DNA of 64,000 bases from Gymnogyps californianus. Its lineage: Eukaryota; Chordata; Aves; Accipitriformes; Cathartidae. The DNA is taken from NCBI RefSeq assembly GCF_018139145.2, contig NC_059480.1, positions 10,540,428 through 10,604,427 of the forward strand, written 5' to 3'. Shown here piece by piece: positions 49,430-62,684 of the stretch (the stretch's first letter is position 1; every line of letters starts with the position of its first letter). The notes below the pieces were generated by a model that saw nothing but the letters and a program-made list of their open reading frames with translations, was not told the DNA's origin and did no database searches. Position numbers and translations under genes: made by a program.

Positions 49430-52400
49430 TGCAGGTGTATTAAAATGACTTGATCAATGTGTGCTCAACAAGGTTTTAATTTTAATAGCATGACATGCAT
49501 GGTATTGTAAGTCCTATCTTACAGGTCTCTTGGCTGTTATAAAGAGAATTTTCATCTCATTGGCTTTTGAAATGCTAAATACTTCTTTCTGTTTTCTTCC
49601 ATAAAACTGTTTCAATGCACTTGAAAATTTTCATTATATTTTTGAAGGATTCCTCTACTTAAATTTTAATTGAATTTTCATAGAAGATTCCTTAACTTAT
49701 CCTTCAATTATACATGTGGCTTCCACAGATTCCTCTCCTCAGAGTTCTTTACTCATGTTCCAAATTCCCTCAAAATCACTTAAAAGTTTGCCAAAATTCA
49801 ATTCTAATTGATAAATAAGATCCTCCTGTTCTAAATGAATTTCTGTGAGCAACCAAAAAGAAAGAATAGCATTGGTTTGATTGTAAATCACACTAGGGAT
49901 GATTTTAAGAAGTTGGAAATACCACATCTAATTGTATGACTTCATCTCACTGCAAGTTACCTCAGCTCCCTTGAATCTTTCCTAAATTGAGCAGTAGGTG
50001 AAAGCCTCAACCACAGCAGTAGAATTCACTGCAGTAATTTAATCAAAAAGCCAAGAGTAAACCATGATGAATGTGTGATTAGCACCGAAGAACAAATACT
50101 TTGGACTGGTAGTTTAAGAGAAAAGGCCATCAGACACATGGCATATGTTACACAGACAGTGAGCATCAGATTGACCATTTTTTTTAATGACTTAAATTAT
50201 TGTGCTTAAAAACACTGAATAGAACCAGGGGACTGCTGTGCCAGCCTGGTATTGCCCAGAAATATCAGAAGAGAAATGCCTGGAACAAAACTGCACAAAA
50301 TTAAAAAAAAGAAAGAAAAAAACAGGAAAGAAACAGAACAGAAACTTCCAGAACAGAAACTAGCAACTGAGATCTAGACAGGGCTGCACTGCAGCTGGGA
50401 TGCCATATACCTATGCACTCAATGACATAACTTTCCATGTCTACATTCCTTAAGAAAAAAAATTGAAGTGTCATGAGTTCAAAACTTCTGTTTTAGTTCA
50501 TAGCATGGGTATGCAGCAAAGTTTAATTAAAATAAGCAGTGAGCAGGGAGTGCTGGTCTCTTCTCAGCCACAACAATTCCTTTTCCATTGTCTGATTCTG
50601 GAAGAGTGGAGACATCACAAAGAAAAAACCTTCTTCATTTCCAATGCAGCACAGCCGTTGCAAGCAGGGTTCCCTCACTGACTGCTGCCACAAATCTACC
50701 TTTTTCGGATTAAGGCACAAATCAACGTAACTGTTATCAATTCCACTCTCATTAGCACATGCAGGGAATCCAAACAGGTGAGAAGGTGAGAACAGGCTGA
50801 TGTCAGAAGAGCCACATGCTTCCTCACACGTTACACCTCAGGCACCTATCATAGTAGCCTTGCTTCCTTTTCGATGCTTCTCATACCCAGATCCACTAGT
50901 ATCAGTGCAGTCTGTCTTTATTCAGGGGAATGGATCTAGCTTAATTAAATGGATGTATAAAGATGTTCACAAAGATGAACAGATTATATTAACATCTACA
51001 TTACTGGAAGCTTCCTTTAAAACCTCTTTTAAATTCATCCCTCCTTTCAGGCAACTGAAAACTCATTCTTAACAGAAACTGAATACGCTAGTCATGCTCA
51101 GGAGGTTTTTTTAATTCTTAGTGTCCACAAATAACACCTGGGCAGAGACAGGCATTAGCAGCAACACAAAAGCTCTGTATGCCAATACTTTCCTTCCTCC
51201 TCAGAAAAGCCAATGAGGATATCAGGAAGAAAAGAACTAAGACTCAAAGTTACACACTCCTACTCCAGCTTCAAGGCTTAGCACAAGCATTTGGCTAAGT
51301 AAACTGTCTAATAGCCCAGAAATTTGAACAAAACACTGCATTGATCTTACCAATAACTAAACATACTGTTAACCACTTAAGTGAAAGACCCAAGCTTGCA
51401 AATTCAAGCCATTACAAGAGTGAATTCTCAATTTCCTGGGGGCAGGGGGGGGAAAATCACAACTATAGGACAGCTGGATGGCCTACTGCTGCATGAGCAC
51501 TGCTTTCAGACAAGGCTTCCAGCTCATGCATGCTACTGCAAAACAAACAGCACTTACAGATGAAAAGCTAAAGCCCACTGCCCCCAATATGCCAGGTCAT
51601 TCAAAATTAAATAAGCCCAGCTGTTTTCCCTTTCGTTCAGAGGAACATCAGTTCACGAATTAAATATTTCCTTGCAGAGCAACAGCAAAGTGTAACCGCT
51701 TTTGTGATGGAAGAATAAGAAAAATGCTCACTAGGTAAGGAGGGGGGAGAGATTTAGCAACCAGTCACGACATTATTCAGGGAAAGATTAACAGGAATCA
51801 GGTAATACACCCAAATAAAATTACTCTTTTTATATTTCAGATGTCATACCTTTGTCAGAAAAAGATCAAAATTAGAGATTAATCACAAGGAAAAGAGATT
51901 CTGGAATACTCTTACCTTTCCCACTTTTGGGTCCTTAGCATACTAAGTAGCAAAATGTAATTTATCACAACAGATTACCTCACAGCAAGTTAATTAAAGA
52001 AATTTAAAAAATAATCAAGACAGCCATCCCGTTTGCTCCATTTTCTAACACCGTATGTGAAACTATAATGACTTTGGATTGTCCATTTCCCTCCTCTCTT
52101 CCTCCCTGTGAGGAGGGTTACACAGAGAAGCCCCTGCTCCACTGGCAGGCAGGTCTCCATTACAGTGTAAGTCCCCATTGACTTCACAGCAGATGTACCA
52201 ATGGAAAAATTAACGCAAACAAAGAAGTAGGATTTCACCTCTGATTTCATTTCGGCCTCCAATTTTACACAAACAGATTTCATTGCTAGTAATAAGATAG
52301 AAAAAAATTACTAAAGACTCTTTCTCCAGGTGAGATTGGTACACCACGCTTCTTGGCTTATAAACTTAGCCAGGGTCGTTTTTTCCAGCCTCACCTTTAT

Positions 52401-53855
52401 TAATGCATAGTCCAAGGGCTGAGCAGCTACACACAGGCTGCTGTCTGGGGAAAGCTCTGAATCTCTCCTTATCTCTGAATGCAAGTGCCTTCTTTCTATG
52501 GTCAGCTTATAGGACATTTTATTTCAAGGTGGCTTTTTTTTTTTTAATGGGGCATATTTAAATACCAGTACCTCTATCAAGAAAGTCTACCATTTCCCCA
52601 CAGACACATAAGGCTATCTATGAGGAGACAGAAGCAAGATGCAGTCTTGTGCAAAGGATACTCTGAGAACAAGGCACCTCTTGAATTTCACTGATGCCCC
52701 GCTCTGAGACTTCAAAAGAGCTGTAAGTGGTACATATGCTGTCTGCTGGCCTTCTGCACAGGGCAAGTGTCATCCATGCTAACAGACATATGCTTGTGAA
52801 GAAACAGACTACTGAGATGATACAGTCGGTTTCCTTTTAACTGTATCTAAGTCTGTGAAATTCCCACATTTTACAGACTGTAGATGTGGGCTTTTCATAC
52901 TGAAACAAATATTCAGTACAGACAAACTTCCCAATTCTATCCCCAAGCCTCATAGTGTTGGGTTTTTAATTTATTTTTAACTGCCTGAGTTTTGCCAGCA
53001 GTATGACTGCATGGAAATCAAAATTGTTTGGGGTTTTTTTTTTTTTATTATTTCTTATGCTTTTAAAGAAAGCCTAACTCTCAGGGCCAGAGAATTAGTG
53101 ATCTCCAGATCCCAATGTGCCATAAAGTGTCAAAGACTAGAAAGCAAGTAAAGATTTAAAAAGAAAGATGGAAGTCTTTTATGATTTTAAATCCAATTTA
53201 CTTATGCCGCTAGGCAACACAGAATGCTGTAGTATGAGTCACAAAATATTTTTTTTAGTAGAGAGTTTTCACCAGTCATGCATGTTTAGAGAGAGAAATG
53301 GACAATCCAAGTGCAGTAACTTTCTGTGAAAGTAGTACATTAGCTGGTCTGCACATGTGCATTGATTCACCTGTTTTAAATTGACCTGAGTCATCCTCTG
53401 TCAAAGTGGTAAAAAACAAGACCAACTCCGTGTAAGTCATGGCACCAAACAGTCCCTTGGTAAATCTCAAATTGATGCCTGTTACCTACCATGAGAACAG
53501 GGCCCTTGCCTAAGGGTGGAGCTATGGGAGCTGCGGCAATGGAAATAATTGCTAATACACAGGCTAGATGATAGGTGCCCCTTGGAGCTGCCCTGCAGCA
53601 GGCAGTGCAGGCAGCACAAGCAGCCTCCAGATTCTTTATCTGAAACCTGGAAGCATCTGGAAAAAGCCACATTTCAGCAGTGCAGTAGAAAGGCACCATC
53701 ATTCCTGCTGCTTATCTGCAGGAATCTCCTGGGAGTGCTTCTTCCTGCATAAACTGTAATTACAGGGGCCTAATCAGTAAATTCCATGTTATATTTCATC
53801 TCGTTAAGTGTCTATGTTGCTTTCAAATCCTTCCCTCTCATAATAGGTCTGAGTT
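49430..53855. other. Unique non-coding sequence
   Basis: No gene recognised. A G-rich tract with runs of 5 and 8 lies at 51438-51452, T runs of 12 and 13 at 52534-52545 and 53034-53046, and a GAAA-rich low-complexity patch near 50300-50350. Overlapping frames at 53391-53759 on both strands mirror one another in a GC-richer patch; their Ala/Cys-rich peptides match no family I know. Confidence 0.55.
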
Positions 53856-53889
53856 AATACATAGAAACAAAGTGAAGAAATAAGCAAGG

Positions 53890-53955
53890 GCTCCCCTTTA
53901 AACAGAGTGGGCTTGTTTCCAAGGCCACACAGAGAAACAGAGGGGCATAATACTG
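53890..53955 (+). repeat. Possible MIR/CORE-SINE relic
   Basis: GGGCTTGTTTCCAAGGCCACACAGAGAAACAG resembles the MIR segment 'acttgcccaaggtcacacagctagtaag'. About 40 bases match loosely. Chance similarity is possible. Confidence 0.3.
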
Positions 53956-53959
53956 TAAA

Positions 53960-56005
53960 TGAACTACAGCTTCAGTCACCTAATACATCTGCAGCAACTG
54001 TTTTGGCACCATGTCTTTGAGCCAACAAAGGTTTTATTAAACATCATTTGTATATACAACTTTTTAAAATGACCTACATAGAGGCTACTATGATATAGTG
54101 GCTGCATGTGGACTGGGGAAAAGTTTCAATTATAGAAGCTCTCTCTATATTTAAAAATAATAATAATAAAAAAATCTTTGTTAGTCTTCTGTCTGCCAGT
54201 CTAGTGAAGCAGCCAATTTGGAAAAGCACCTTGTACGAATACCACACCAGTCTCTGAGCACTGTTGGCATCTTCCATCATTTAGAAAGGCATAAAATCCC
54301 CAACTGCAAAACCAGCCCATCCACAACAGTACGTTATGCAATACCTGTTTGCATATATTCTGCATTACATTGAATCCCTGAGGAAGTCATCTCTACCATG
54401 TTTATCTGCTGCAGTTTGGAAGGCAATTCCTTCCAGCTCTCAAAAACAATGCAGAAAGGGAAGCTAATATTTATTCTGTTCCCTTACAGATATCCACCTT
54501 TCAAACAGAGACCCCCTTTGTAACAGTTCAACCAAAACACACAGCAAAGGAAGGAGAGCAGGCTAGCAGGAATTTAACTGAAGATTTTTTTTTTTAAAGA
54601 TTTTATTTTTATACATTTACTTAATAGGGTATTTAAGTGTTGAAAACTAAATTCATACTCAATTCAAATAGAAGTTAGTCTCAGAGACATCAGATACATA
54701 TTGGGACAGATTTTTGAGAATTTATTTTTCAGCAAGTTTTTGGAGAAATCTGGCCATATTGCCAGTGATATTGTTACTCTCATCTTTTTCATGGGGTTGC
54801 ACATTAGTCAGTCTTGAACCCATCTGTGGAACAACCTCTACTGCCTGAATAGATTTGAGTCTACATCTTTCAGGTGAATGCACCAATGTCTCCTATGAAG
54901 CTGTCCTATGAATGTTTAAATAGTCATTTCACACTGGTAGGACTAGAAAAATCCTTCCCTAATCAGACTTCAAGTGTCTGTGGCCCCTTTATTGCTGTCC
55001 CATGCCCTTTCCCAAGCCTAAAGGGAACAAAATGAAGATACAAATCTCAACCAAAATCCCACAGCCACCCAAGGAGACATCCTGCCAACCTGAACTGCAC
55101 CTGGAAAACAGCATGACAAAGCGAGCTGATCCTTAGCAATTTGCATTTAAGAGTGCTTAGCTCATGTTATGCCACTCACTAAGCATTCAAGTTGATGTGT
55201 ACTCATGCTGACCTTTGTGCTTCTGATATTTTAGAAACAAACACCTTCAGATTTCATAATGCTCAAGACTAGAAGACTAATTCAGATGACATTCAAAATA
55301 TTCAGTGCTGTGATATGCCAGATAAGTCAGTTACTCACTGTTCTTCACTCTATAGATAACATTTTTGTTGATTTTTACTTTCCCCGCAGCTTTCCTTTCT
55401 CATGGAGTTGCCAGCTCAAGCCCATACAGCCAGCTGGGCTTTGGGAAGGGCACGCAGTCAAATACATGTTATGTAGACACTGCAAAGATATCTTCCATTT
55501 CACTACACTTTGCATCCCAGTATTTGCTGTAACCCTATGCAGCACATGAAGCAACTCATCAGGGGATATTATACAAACAGCATCCAGCAGCAGAAAAACA
55601 ATCCAGACCATCCCATCAGATCCATAATTTTGAAGCTAATCAACATATAGAAATACTCCTGGGGGTTTAGGGGCATCTCAACAATAATCAGAATTGCCCT
55701 GGCTGAATTGCTCATAGGAAATACTTCTGGAGTGAGAAATTCAAACAGTTTCCAGTAATCCTTGGATACTACCTGGTTATTTTTATATATATATCCAACA
55801 CTTAACCTGGTATGAACTGGTAATTGCAACACACAGGGAGCACTCTTCTGCTTTTCTTAATTCTGCATTTACACATTCATTCTGAAATTATAAATTAAAA
55901 AGCAAGATTGATATGGGACTCAATCCATCTCTTTTTATCAGATTTGCAAAGTTATAAAAGTGATTACTCTGAAGGACTGCAGTGCAGCTTCACATGTGTA
56001 GGTGG
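53960..56005. other. Unique non-coding sequence with short ATA and TA repeats
   Basis: No gene is established. Short (ATA)n at 54156-54170, T11 at 54585-54595 and (TA)5 at 55784-55794. A plus-strand frame at 55259-55549 contains a good acceptor (TTTTACTTTCCCCGCAG, ending about 55389) but its peptide is unfamiliar and no donor partner is evident. Confidence 0.5.
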
Positions 56006-56009
56006 AATC

Positions 56010-56165
56010 TGCCCTTCTGAGCCCATCTCCATTGCCATTGAAATCAACAACCATTAGAAAACAAGTAATCAAAAAACAATGTCCAAGGGTCAAATTCTGC
56101 ACCCAGATACCTCAACAGATTTGAGGGAATTAGTCAGGATTAAACCCTGTGAATGCAAAAAAGAA
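56010..56165. repeat. Probable relic of old amniote palindromic repeat
   Basis: GGGTCAAATTCTGCACCCAG followed by ATTTGAGGGAATTAG and GGATTAAACCCTGTGAATG follows the order of old amniote repeats with GGCCAAATTCTGCTCTCAG ends and a GGATTTACACxxTGTGAATG interior. The phrase CCATTGCCATTGAAATCAAC just before it recalls their CCATTGACTTCAATGG centre. Highly decayed. Confidence 0.4.
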
Positions 56166-56510
56166 ACTGGCCTGTGGATATTTTGATCACAGTAACTTTC
56201 ATCAGAAGCACAGAATTGCTACTTGGTTATTGATTATTGGATACTTTTCACATTGATTACAGCTAGATTCAAAATGGGAGGCATGTAAAAAATAAAATGG
56301 AGCCAGACTAGTGAGAAATTGTCACAAACAGCAACACAAAAGCACTGAATGAAACAAAGTTGTGCTGAGGAGTTCCTGACATAGCTCTCCTGATGCTGAA
56401 ACTCACAATCATATTCTCTATTATACGTGTATACATATTTATTTCACCAATAAGACTGGCCACAATAACACAGACAATTGGTTTTGACACCAGCAATAGG
56501 TTTCTTGACT

Positions 56511-56640
56511 TTCTCCCATGATTCACAACCAGAATAACAGTCTCCCTCACTTTCAGACATGGGGGGGGGGGGAGGTTCTCCCATGATTTACAACCAGAAT
56601 AACAGTCTCCCTCACTTTCAGACATGGCGGGGGGGGAAGG
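56511..56640 (+). repeat. 65-bp tandem duplication with poly-G ends
   Basis: Two adjacent copies begin TTCTCCCATGATTCACAACC at 56511 and TTCTCCCATGATTTACAACC at 56576. Each carries AATAACAGTCTCCCTCACTT and ends in CAGACATG plus a G tract: G12 at 56561-56572 in copy 1, and GGC followed by a G run in copy 2. The copies differ by about one substitution before the G tracts, so the duplication is recent. It also creates a repeated peptide in a 105-codon minus-strand frame, which is therefore an artefact of the repeat. The downstream sequence stays G-rich to about 56662 and can form quadruplex. Confidence 0.96.
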
Positions 56641-56664
56641 GGGGTTGGGGATGTGGAGGGAATC

Positions 56665-59145
56665 AATTTGCTCAAGCTTATTTGAGCTGTGCTTAACCAG
56701 AAGCTGTCCTCTCTCACATTACATCTTTCCAGCTACTACCAGGTAGAACTTCACTTAGCAATTGTAAGTCTTTCATTTTTTGTACTATCATTTAAAATAT
56801 TAACCATAATTTTCCTCCTAAACAGGAAAGTGAAAAGACTCTGGCCACAATCTATCAAGAGACAAAATAATGCCTAGGCAAATTAAGTTGCATTTGTCTT
56901 CCATTTAATTTCTTTGCTTTCCAGTGCTGCCATTTGCCAACAGGATGTACTTGAACAGGAAGATAAAACCCAGCATACATTTCTGAATATATAGAATGCA
57001 TAGAATGCATTTGAACGTAATTAATTGATGAGAACTACAATTAATATGCAAATAAATCATAGGTGAGCATCCCAAAAGTCTATGAAGTAATATTAGGCAT
57101 GGATTGACTTCATACCCAGAGACATTTGTTCCATTTAAAGAACTGTTAGTCACGTGTTAGACTTGTGAGGGTCCAAAATGTCCCTGACAGTCCAGACTGT
57201 GATGGCTTCCACGAGTAGCACGTGTAGGTGGGGCCTATTTTACCACAGTAGCTTTACTATAAGTTGCTAAGTGTTCTGTGTCAAATCAGGAATGAAGTCT
57301 CCTGGCAATGACAAAGACACACAAAAAAAGCTAGTACTGAGCAGAAACTGGATAGGGACTGTGACCAGGATACGATTAGAGTATGTCTACACTGTGGACT
57401 GCAGGCTGGCACAGGGATGCCAGAGTTAGTGGTAAATAAAGCAGCAGAGTACCAGAAAGTCTCTGCCTGAAGCAGCTCTGCAAGTCAGCATTCATGGCTA
57501 CAATGCCAGAGTGGCCTGATGGCTGCTAGTACTTCAGCAATTTTCCATGAAGCAAGGATGGTATCGCTCCCCAAATGCTGCAGTCTGCAATGGAAGAGTC
57601 CTAACTGCATCCTTTGATTTCCCTACCCAGCAAATTGCCACAAACTGAATGTTAGGTGTTATTAGACAGGAACAGAGTACAGGAAAAAGAACGCCAATAT
57701 GCTACGGTGCTACCACATCTTGAATATCCATGCGACATTTTACACACGCATGCACGTGCACACACACTCAAAAAGGGTACAATAGCAGTGGAAAAGGCTC
57801 ACATAGTACAAGAATTAAGGGCTGTTAAATGAAGCTAAGAAGTAGTGGGTTCTAAACAAAGACAAAGAGGTTACAGATACATCACACGATTTCTAGTTAA
57901 ACTATGGTACAGGTAAATTCCTGTCAAAGGATGTTGCAGATACCAAAGTTCATGTAAGTTTAGGGGAGACTGCACAAGTTAATGAAAGAGAAGCCCCAAA
58001 AGGTTACTAAATAATAGAAGCCATCTCTGCTTTGAAAGTCTCTGAGCTGCAAACTATTGAAAAGCTATCAAGAGTATTTGGACAAATTATTCCTATGTAC
58101 TTGCCCTATTTGTAAATTCTTTAGGCATTCACTTCTGGTCATTGTTGCAGACAATAACTAGGCAAGGTGAACCTTTAGTCTGAAAATGTATAGCTACTCT
58201 TATGTTTATGTCCTTACAATGGTATCATTGTAGGGCAGGCTATCATAGCACTAGTTTAATCCAGCATGATCAAGCAGAGCTGCAGAAATATGTCAGTATG
58301 GGCTTTAGCACAGAGTTCATAACCAGAGTAAATTAGTGAGTGGCCAGGAAGCCAGGAAAATTAGCCAGTGCTAAATTCAGTCCTGCTGTGACTGGACAGT
58401 TTCTGGCACCTCAGCAAAAAAAGTGGTGGATTTCAGCCATAAATATGCTGCGTTTATGAAACACAGATCAGTAGGAAGCATTTTAGATATCCAGCTTTGA
58501 TACAATGGAAGCACAGCTCCAACCTAATATTCTTCACAAAGCATATGTGAGAAACTGTAAAAAGCACAGAGAAAACAAAAGTAAAAGTTAAGACATGAGA
58601 GGTAGTGCTTGTTTGTGCTTGTTTCTTAAAATCAGATCCTGTCTTTGAAGTAGGGATTTAAGACACTCTCCATACATAATTTCTGGCAAGTGTGCTTATA
58701 ACATCTTGTTGACATTTCACAGCTATACCTCAGCAAATACTTCAGGCTGTTGGTGATTATTTATTGTTAGACATACATCAACTACAGAATATTTAATTTC
58801 AGTAAAATATTATTCTGGGTAAAGAGACCTGAACAGGGCTTACACTGCAAAACACTACAGTTAATTCAATATGGCAAGCAGAAAAGACTACGATTTCCCA
58901 CTGTAACTGGTTGCTGCAAACTGTTCTACTCTGTGATCTTTTAAATCATAACGGCCATGGACATATATAAAACTATATATTCCCCCACATCAATTCCTAC
59001 CTGTGAAGATATTTATTAGTATTCAAATGAGTCAAAAGTTTAACATTCTGCATCATTGTATGGAGCTTGATACTGCACTCTGACATAAAAGCTTCTGTAA
59101 AAGTCCATAGGAGATCTGTGCCAGTTATCAACGTTGCCAACCATG
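56665..59145. other. Unique non-coding sequence
   Basis: No gene or repeat recognised beyond a short doubled TAGAATGCA at about 56992-57009 and an alternating CA/TG-rich patch near 57741-57768. Confidence 0.55.
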
Positions 59146-59148
59146 ACT

Positions 59149-59181
59149 GGGGGGGGGGGATCTTAAAAAAAAAAAAAAAAA
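59149..59181 (+). repeat. G11 then A17 composite homopolymer tract
   Basis: Eleven G, then ATCTT, then seventeen A. No retroposed body or target-site duplication was seen. The 171-codon plus frame spanning this tract reads the A run as lysines and is most likely spurious. Confidence 0.93.
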
Positions 59182-59184
59182 CCA

Positions 59185-59510
59185 ACAAAAAAAACTACAC
59201 ATGCCCTGGCATCTCCTCTCAAAATCATAAGCTTGACTTTTCTTTTCAACCACACTGCTGCTTGACCTTCTCCATAATCAAGTCTTCAGGCTGCTTTCTC
59301 TGGAAACATCATTTCTATGTGTATTTGATACCTCAAGCTGTTTCTTACGTTGTTTATTTTCAAAGCAGAAGCGAACAAGACTGCAACAATAACTGGTATT
59401 GTCTGAAGAGGAAGTTGTACTTTCACATAGTCAAATTAAAAAAATGTGACCGTAAATTAATGTGTCTATTACTTACACATTATTCCTGCTGGAGGCCCAC
59501 TCTGGCTTTC
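59185..59510. other. Unique non-coding sequence
   Basis: Part of the longest open frame of the window (59067-59582, 171 codons), but without domain, splice structure or familiar peptide. Confidence 0.5.
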
Positions 59511-59515
59511 TCCTG

Positions 59516-59612
59516 CGCAATGGGAATTCTGTCGTTGGCTTCAGTGGAAGTAGACATGGATCTCTTCAGCAGGATCCATTGACCACTGAAGTCATCAGGA
59601 ATCTTTCAGTTG
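59516..59612. repeat. Possible relic of old amniote repeat
   Basis: AATGGGAATTCTGTCGTTGG and CTTCAGTGGAAGTAGACATG recall the interior of old amniote repeats of the form GGGAGTTTTGCCATTGACTTCAATGGGAGCAGG. A following CCATTGACCACTGAAGTCAT looks like the opposite arm. Weak and from memory. Confidence 0.35.
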
Positions 59613-59614
59613 GC

Positions 59615-62595
59615 TAGGGCTTTGCGTTACATTTCAGTGTCAACTCCTGACAACCTGTTCTAGGTCAAAGTCAAAATAGGTTTGCCTGAACAAGACTGCA
59701 GGCCCACATATTCCATTTCTATAACCTACAACAGAATTATCCACTCCAGTTAGACCCATTAATTACTACAATAACTGATGCTAGAATCATTTAGTAATTT
59801 AGTTTACTATAGGATAATTGTTATTGTAAAGCTAGCATAACCACAATTCTAGCTCTATAAAAACTGTGCAAATCCCACACTGAGATGGCAGCATCTCCCA
59901 TCACCATTTATGGCCAGTTCTAGCCACAAAGTAGACAGTAGCCTCCTGGGGGTGGCAAAGTCACAACAACAACAGAAAATGTCCCTCTGGCACCATCTTT
60001 CCTGGTTGCTCTGGGGTGTCAAGATTAAGCAAGTTCCCCAGCTGTGTGATCAGCAGCAAAGATGCTGCTGATGGTATTGCCCTGTGCCTGCTTCCACCTT
60101 CATCCTCCTGCTGCTGCCCTGGGAGATTTTGCAGCAATGACCTGGGCTGAGGGATGCCAAAGGCACCCACCCCTACATTCCCATTGCTTCACCTGCCCCC
60201 AGCCAGCAGCTTTTACCTGGTTTCACTGGGCCAGGCAAAACTGATGGGTTTTGACCCTCAGGCAAAATTCTGTTCAGGGCAATATACCCTAAGCAGCCTG
60301 GAGCCAGCCCTTATTTAGCTATATGTTAACTTCTTGGTGCAAAAGGTTAAAATGTACACATACGTTACCCAAAAGTCAAGCATTTAGAGCTAAAAGGGCA
60401 ACATTTCGATCTTGTAGTAATCTTGGACAGGTAGTAATTTGTGGGGCACAGAACACTGCAAACCATGCCCCCAATTAGCAGCCTACATAAACAAAACCTA
60501 GACCAAAAAATTAGGGGCCTGGTAGAGGCTTTCACAAACATAACCTTAAGATTAGGAATATATTTGCAATCCTTGGCTGTCATCATTACACTTGTTTCTA
60601 GCATGACTCCTCAAAGAGGTTTCCAAAAATGTGGATTTCGGAATCATCTCCTGAACTCTAAGGAAGAAAAGGCTCTATTATCTGCTTTTCCAAAGGCAAT
60701 CAACAAAAGCACTGCACATTAAGTGCTTTACTACCTCACTGCTAAAATTCTTCCTCCTTGCCTTCTTGAGCTCTCCACACAAAGCAAATGGTGACTATCA
60801 GGCATAGTCTTGGAAGACAAAAGTAGCTTTAGTAGTCAAAGCATTACCATTTCTTTTAGCCTTTATTGTTATTTCAGTATCTTTAATCAATTAACAAATT
60901 ACATCTATTAAGAGACCCATGAACAGCTACAGAAAACTGCACTCAACTGCTTGGACTTGGTTCTTTGCCATTCCTTACCAAGAGAAAAGAGAACTGTGAT
61001 TAGGTAGCAGGGAGTTCTCTTAAAGAGAGGAGAATTTTTCTATGTATGAAATTACTGGTGTTTATGCCATGGATCCTACTCTTTGTTTTCCTACAAAAAG
61101 AAATATTTTCTTTTTCTTGCACTAAATCATGCACGCACTATGCAACCTGGCCTTCTTTTCAGGGAGCTGACTGCATTTGCATAAACAATAACAGTCTAAT
61201 GTTTATCAAGTCATTAATTCTTCATGAAAGCATACAGCTGTATAAGAAGGCTTTTTTATTCTTAGAAACATTCAAGTGCAAGTGTTATTAAAAAAGGAAG
61301 CAGTTGCATGATTGTAGATCTTGGAGATTAAAGATCATCAGGGCTAGCAAATAAAGCAATCAAAACAGAAAATTTATGGAAAGAGACGGATTTTCACTGA
61401 TTTGTTACTTGTTCCTTACTGCACAAAAGTTGTATTTACATACAGATATAATTCCAGATCAGAAATAAAACTTTATCTGTTGTATTTTAAAATAAGTCAA
61501 ATATAAACATTTTATTTAAATAAAAGACTTGCAGTGGCATTAAAAAATAGTAAACCAGTAGGAAATTCTCAACCATATGCTTGCCTACAGCTTTTATAAC
61601 TGAGTCAGTTTGGGTAGAAAAGCTACCTCTACATTTTTTCCTCCACATCTTGTCACTCTTCCCTTCATTATTATATCCTTTATATTCCAAAAAGGGTACC
61701 ATGCTAAAAGTGTATAGAAGAGTCTTTAAATATAATTAATACAAAGCCTTTTAACTGTATACAGATGAAAGTGACAGAATTTTTCCACAAACTTTACTCT
61801 AAAAATCTTTAGATTTCTCGCTTAGCAATTTTACACCCTGGAATTTTACTTTTCTGTGAAATTTTGAGAGGGAAGTTGTTAGTAAGGGTTGAAAAAGGAC
61901 TGAAAGCATATTATGCTTCTGCTATCAGTTCCCACTTTACTGTTGAAGTTTCCTTCTTCCTTGAGTGCATGGGAGGCACTCACATATACAGGTTTCAAAC
62001 ACTAACCTAGATGATACACATTATAGTGAAACAGCTATAGTGTCCATAATGCCTCCTGCCAACAATCAAGAACCTCAACATACTGGCCTGGCATTTCCAA
62101 GGGAAATGGAGGCAGTTTGGGATAGAATTTGGATTCTGCCAGGAGGAGACTGAGGTTATCACTATGCCTCTAACAAAGAGAGGCAGGTGGAGTTAAAGAA
62201 ACACAAGTAAAGGCAGAGACAGCAAATCCTATCCCGTCAGCACCCCAGAAGGATTCAATGAAATGTACAGAGAGACATGTAAAGTGGTCCCCTCTTTCTC
62301 ACAGTTAAATAGAAAGGCTTCGGGCATGTGCTAGAGGCTTGTATCAACTCCCCACACTAGTTCCAGTTTTTCCCCTTTATCATCATGTAATATATGTAGT
62401 CCGGATTCTGATCCCCTTGGTGATGCTGAATAGCATCCCTGGGTATGTGAATACAAACAATTCATGATGGAATGCATCTGAAGGTGAACATACAGCCCCA
62501 CTGGTTACTACATTGCACTCCAAGCATTTAAATGACTACATAAATACTCTATTCTGGGATAAGTGCTGCAAACTGTTACTCTGATTTAGCCAGCT
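59615..62595. other. Unique non-coding sequence
   Basis: No gene or mobile element recognised. Open frames of up to 93 codons (60441-60722) have no family signature. GC-richer at 60060-60240. Confidence 0.55.
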
Positions 62596-62599
62596 TACT

Positions 62600-62680
62600 C
62601 TACAAAGCCTTCTTTTGAGTTCAATAGGGCTTGTGCATGGAGTGACACTTCAAAGTCAGGACAGTAGCACCCAATCCAAT
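62600..62680. repeat. Possible relic of old amniote repeat
   Basis: TTGAGTTCAATAGGGCTTGT followed by GCATGGAGTGACACTTCAAA resembles the old amniote phrase TTGACTTCAATGGGACTTGTGCATGGAGTAAG. The remainder is too decayed to extend. Confidence 0.4.
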
Positions 62681-62684
62681 GCAA

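Noticed and set aside
53391..53759. Overlapping plus and minus frames with Ala/Cys-rich peptides, considered as a membrane-protein exon
   Set aside because: The frames mirror a GC-richer patch; no splice pair or known domain.
56308..56625. 105-codon minus-strand frame with an internal peptide repeat
   Set aside because: The repetition comes entirely from the 65-bp tandem DNA duplication, and the proline run is the poly-G tract read in reverse.
59067..59582. 171-codon plus-strand open frame, the longest in the window
   Set aside because: It passes through G11 and A17 tracts, giving Gly and Lys runs. It has no domain, no promoter or splice context, and part of it overlaps a probable repeat relic.
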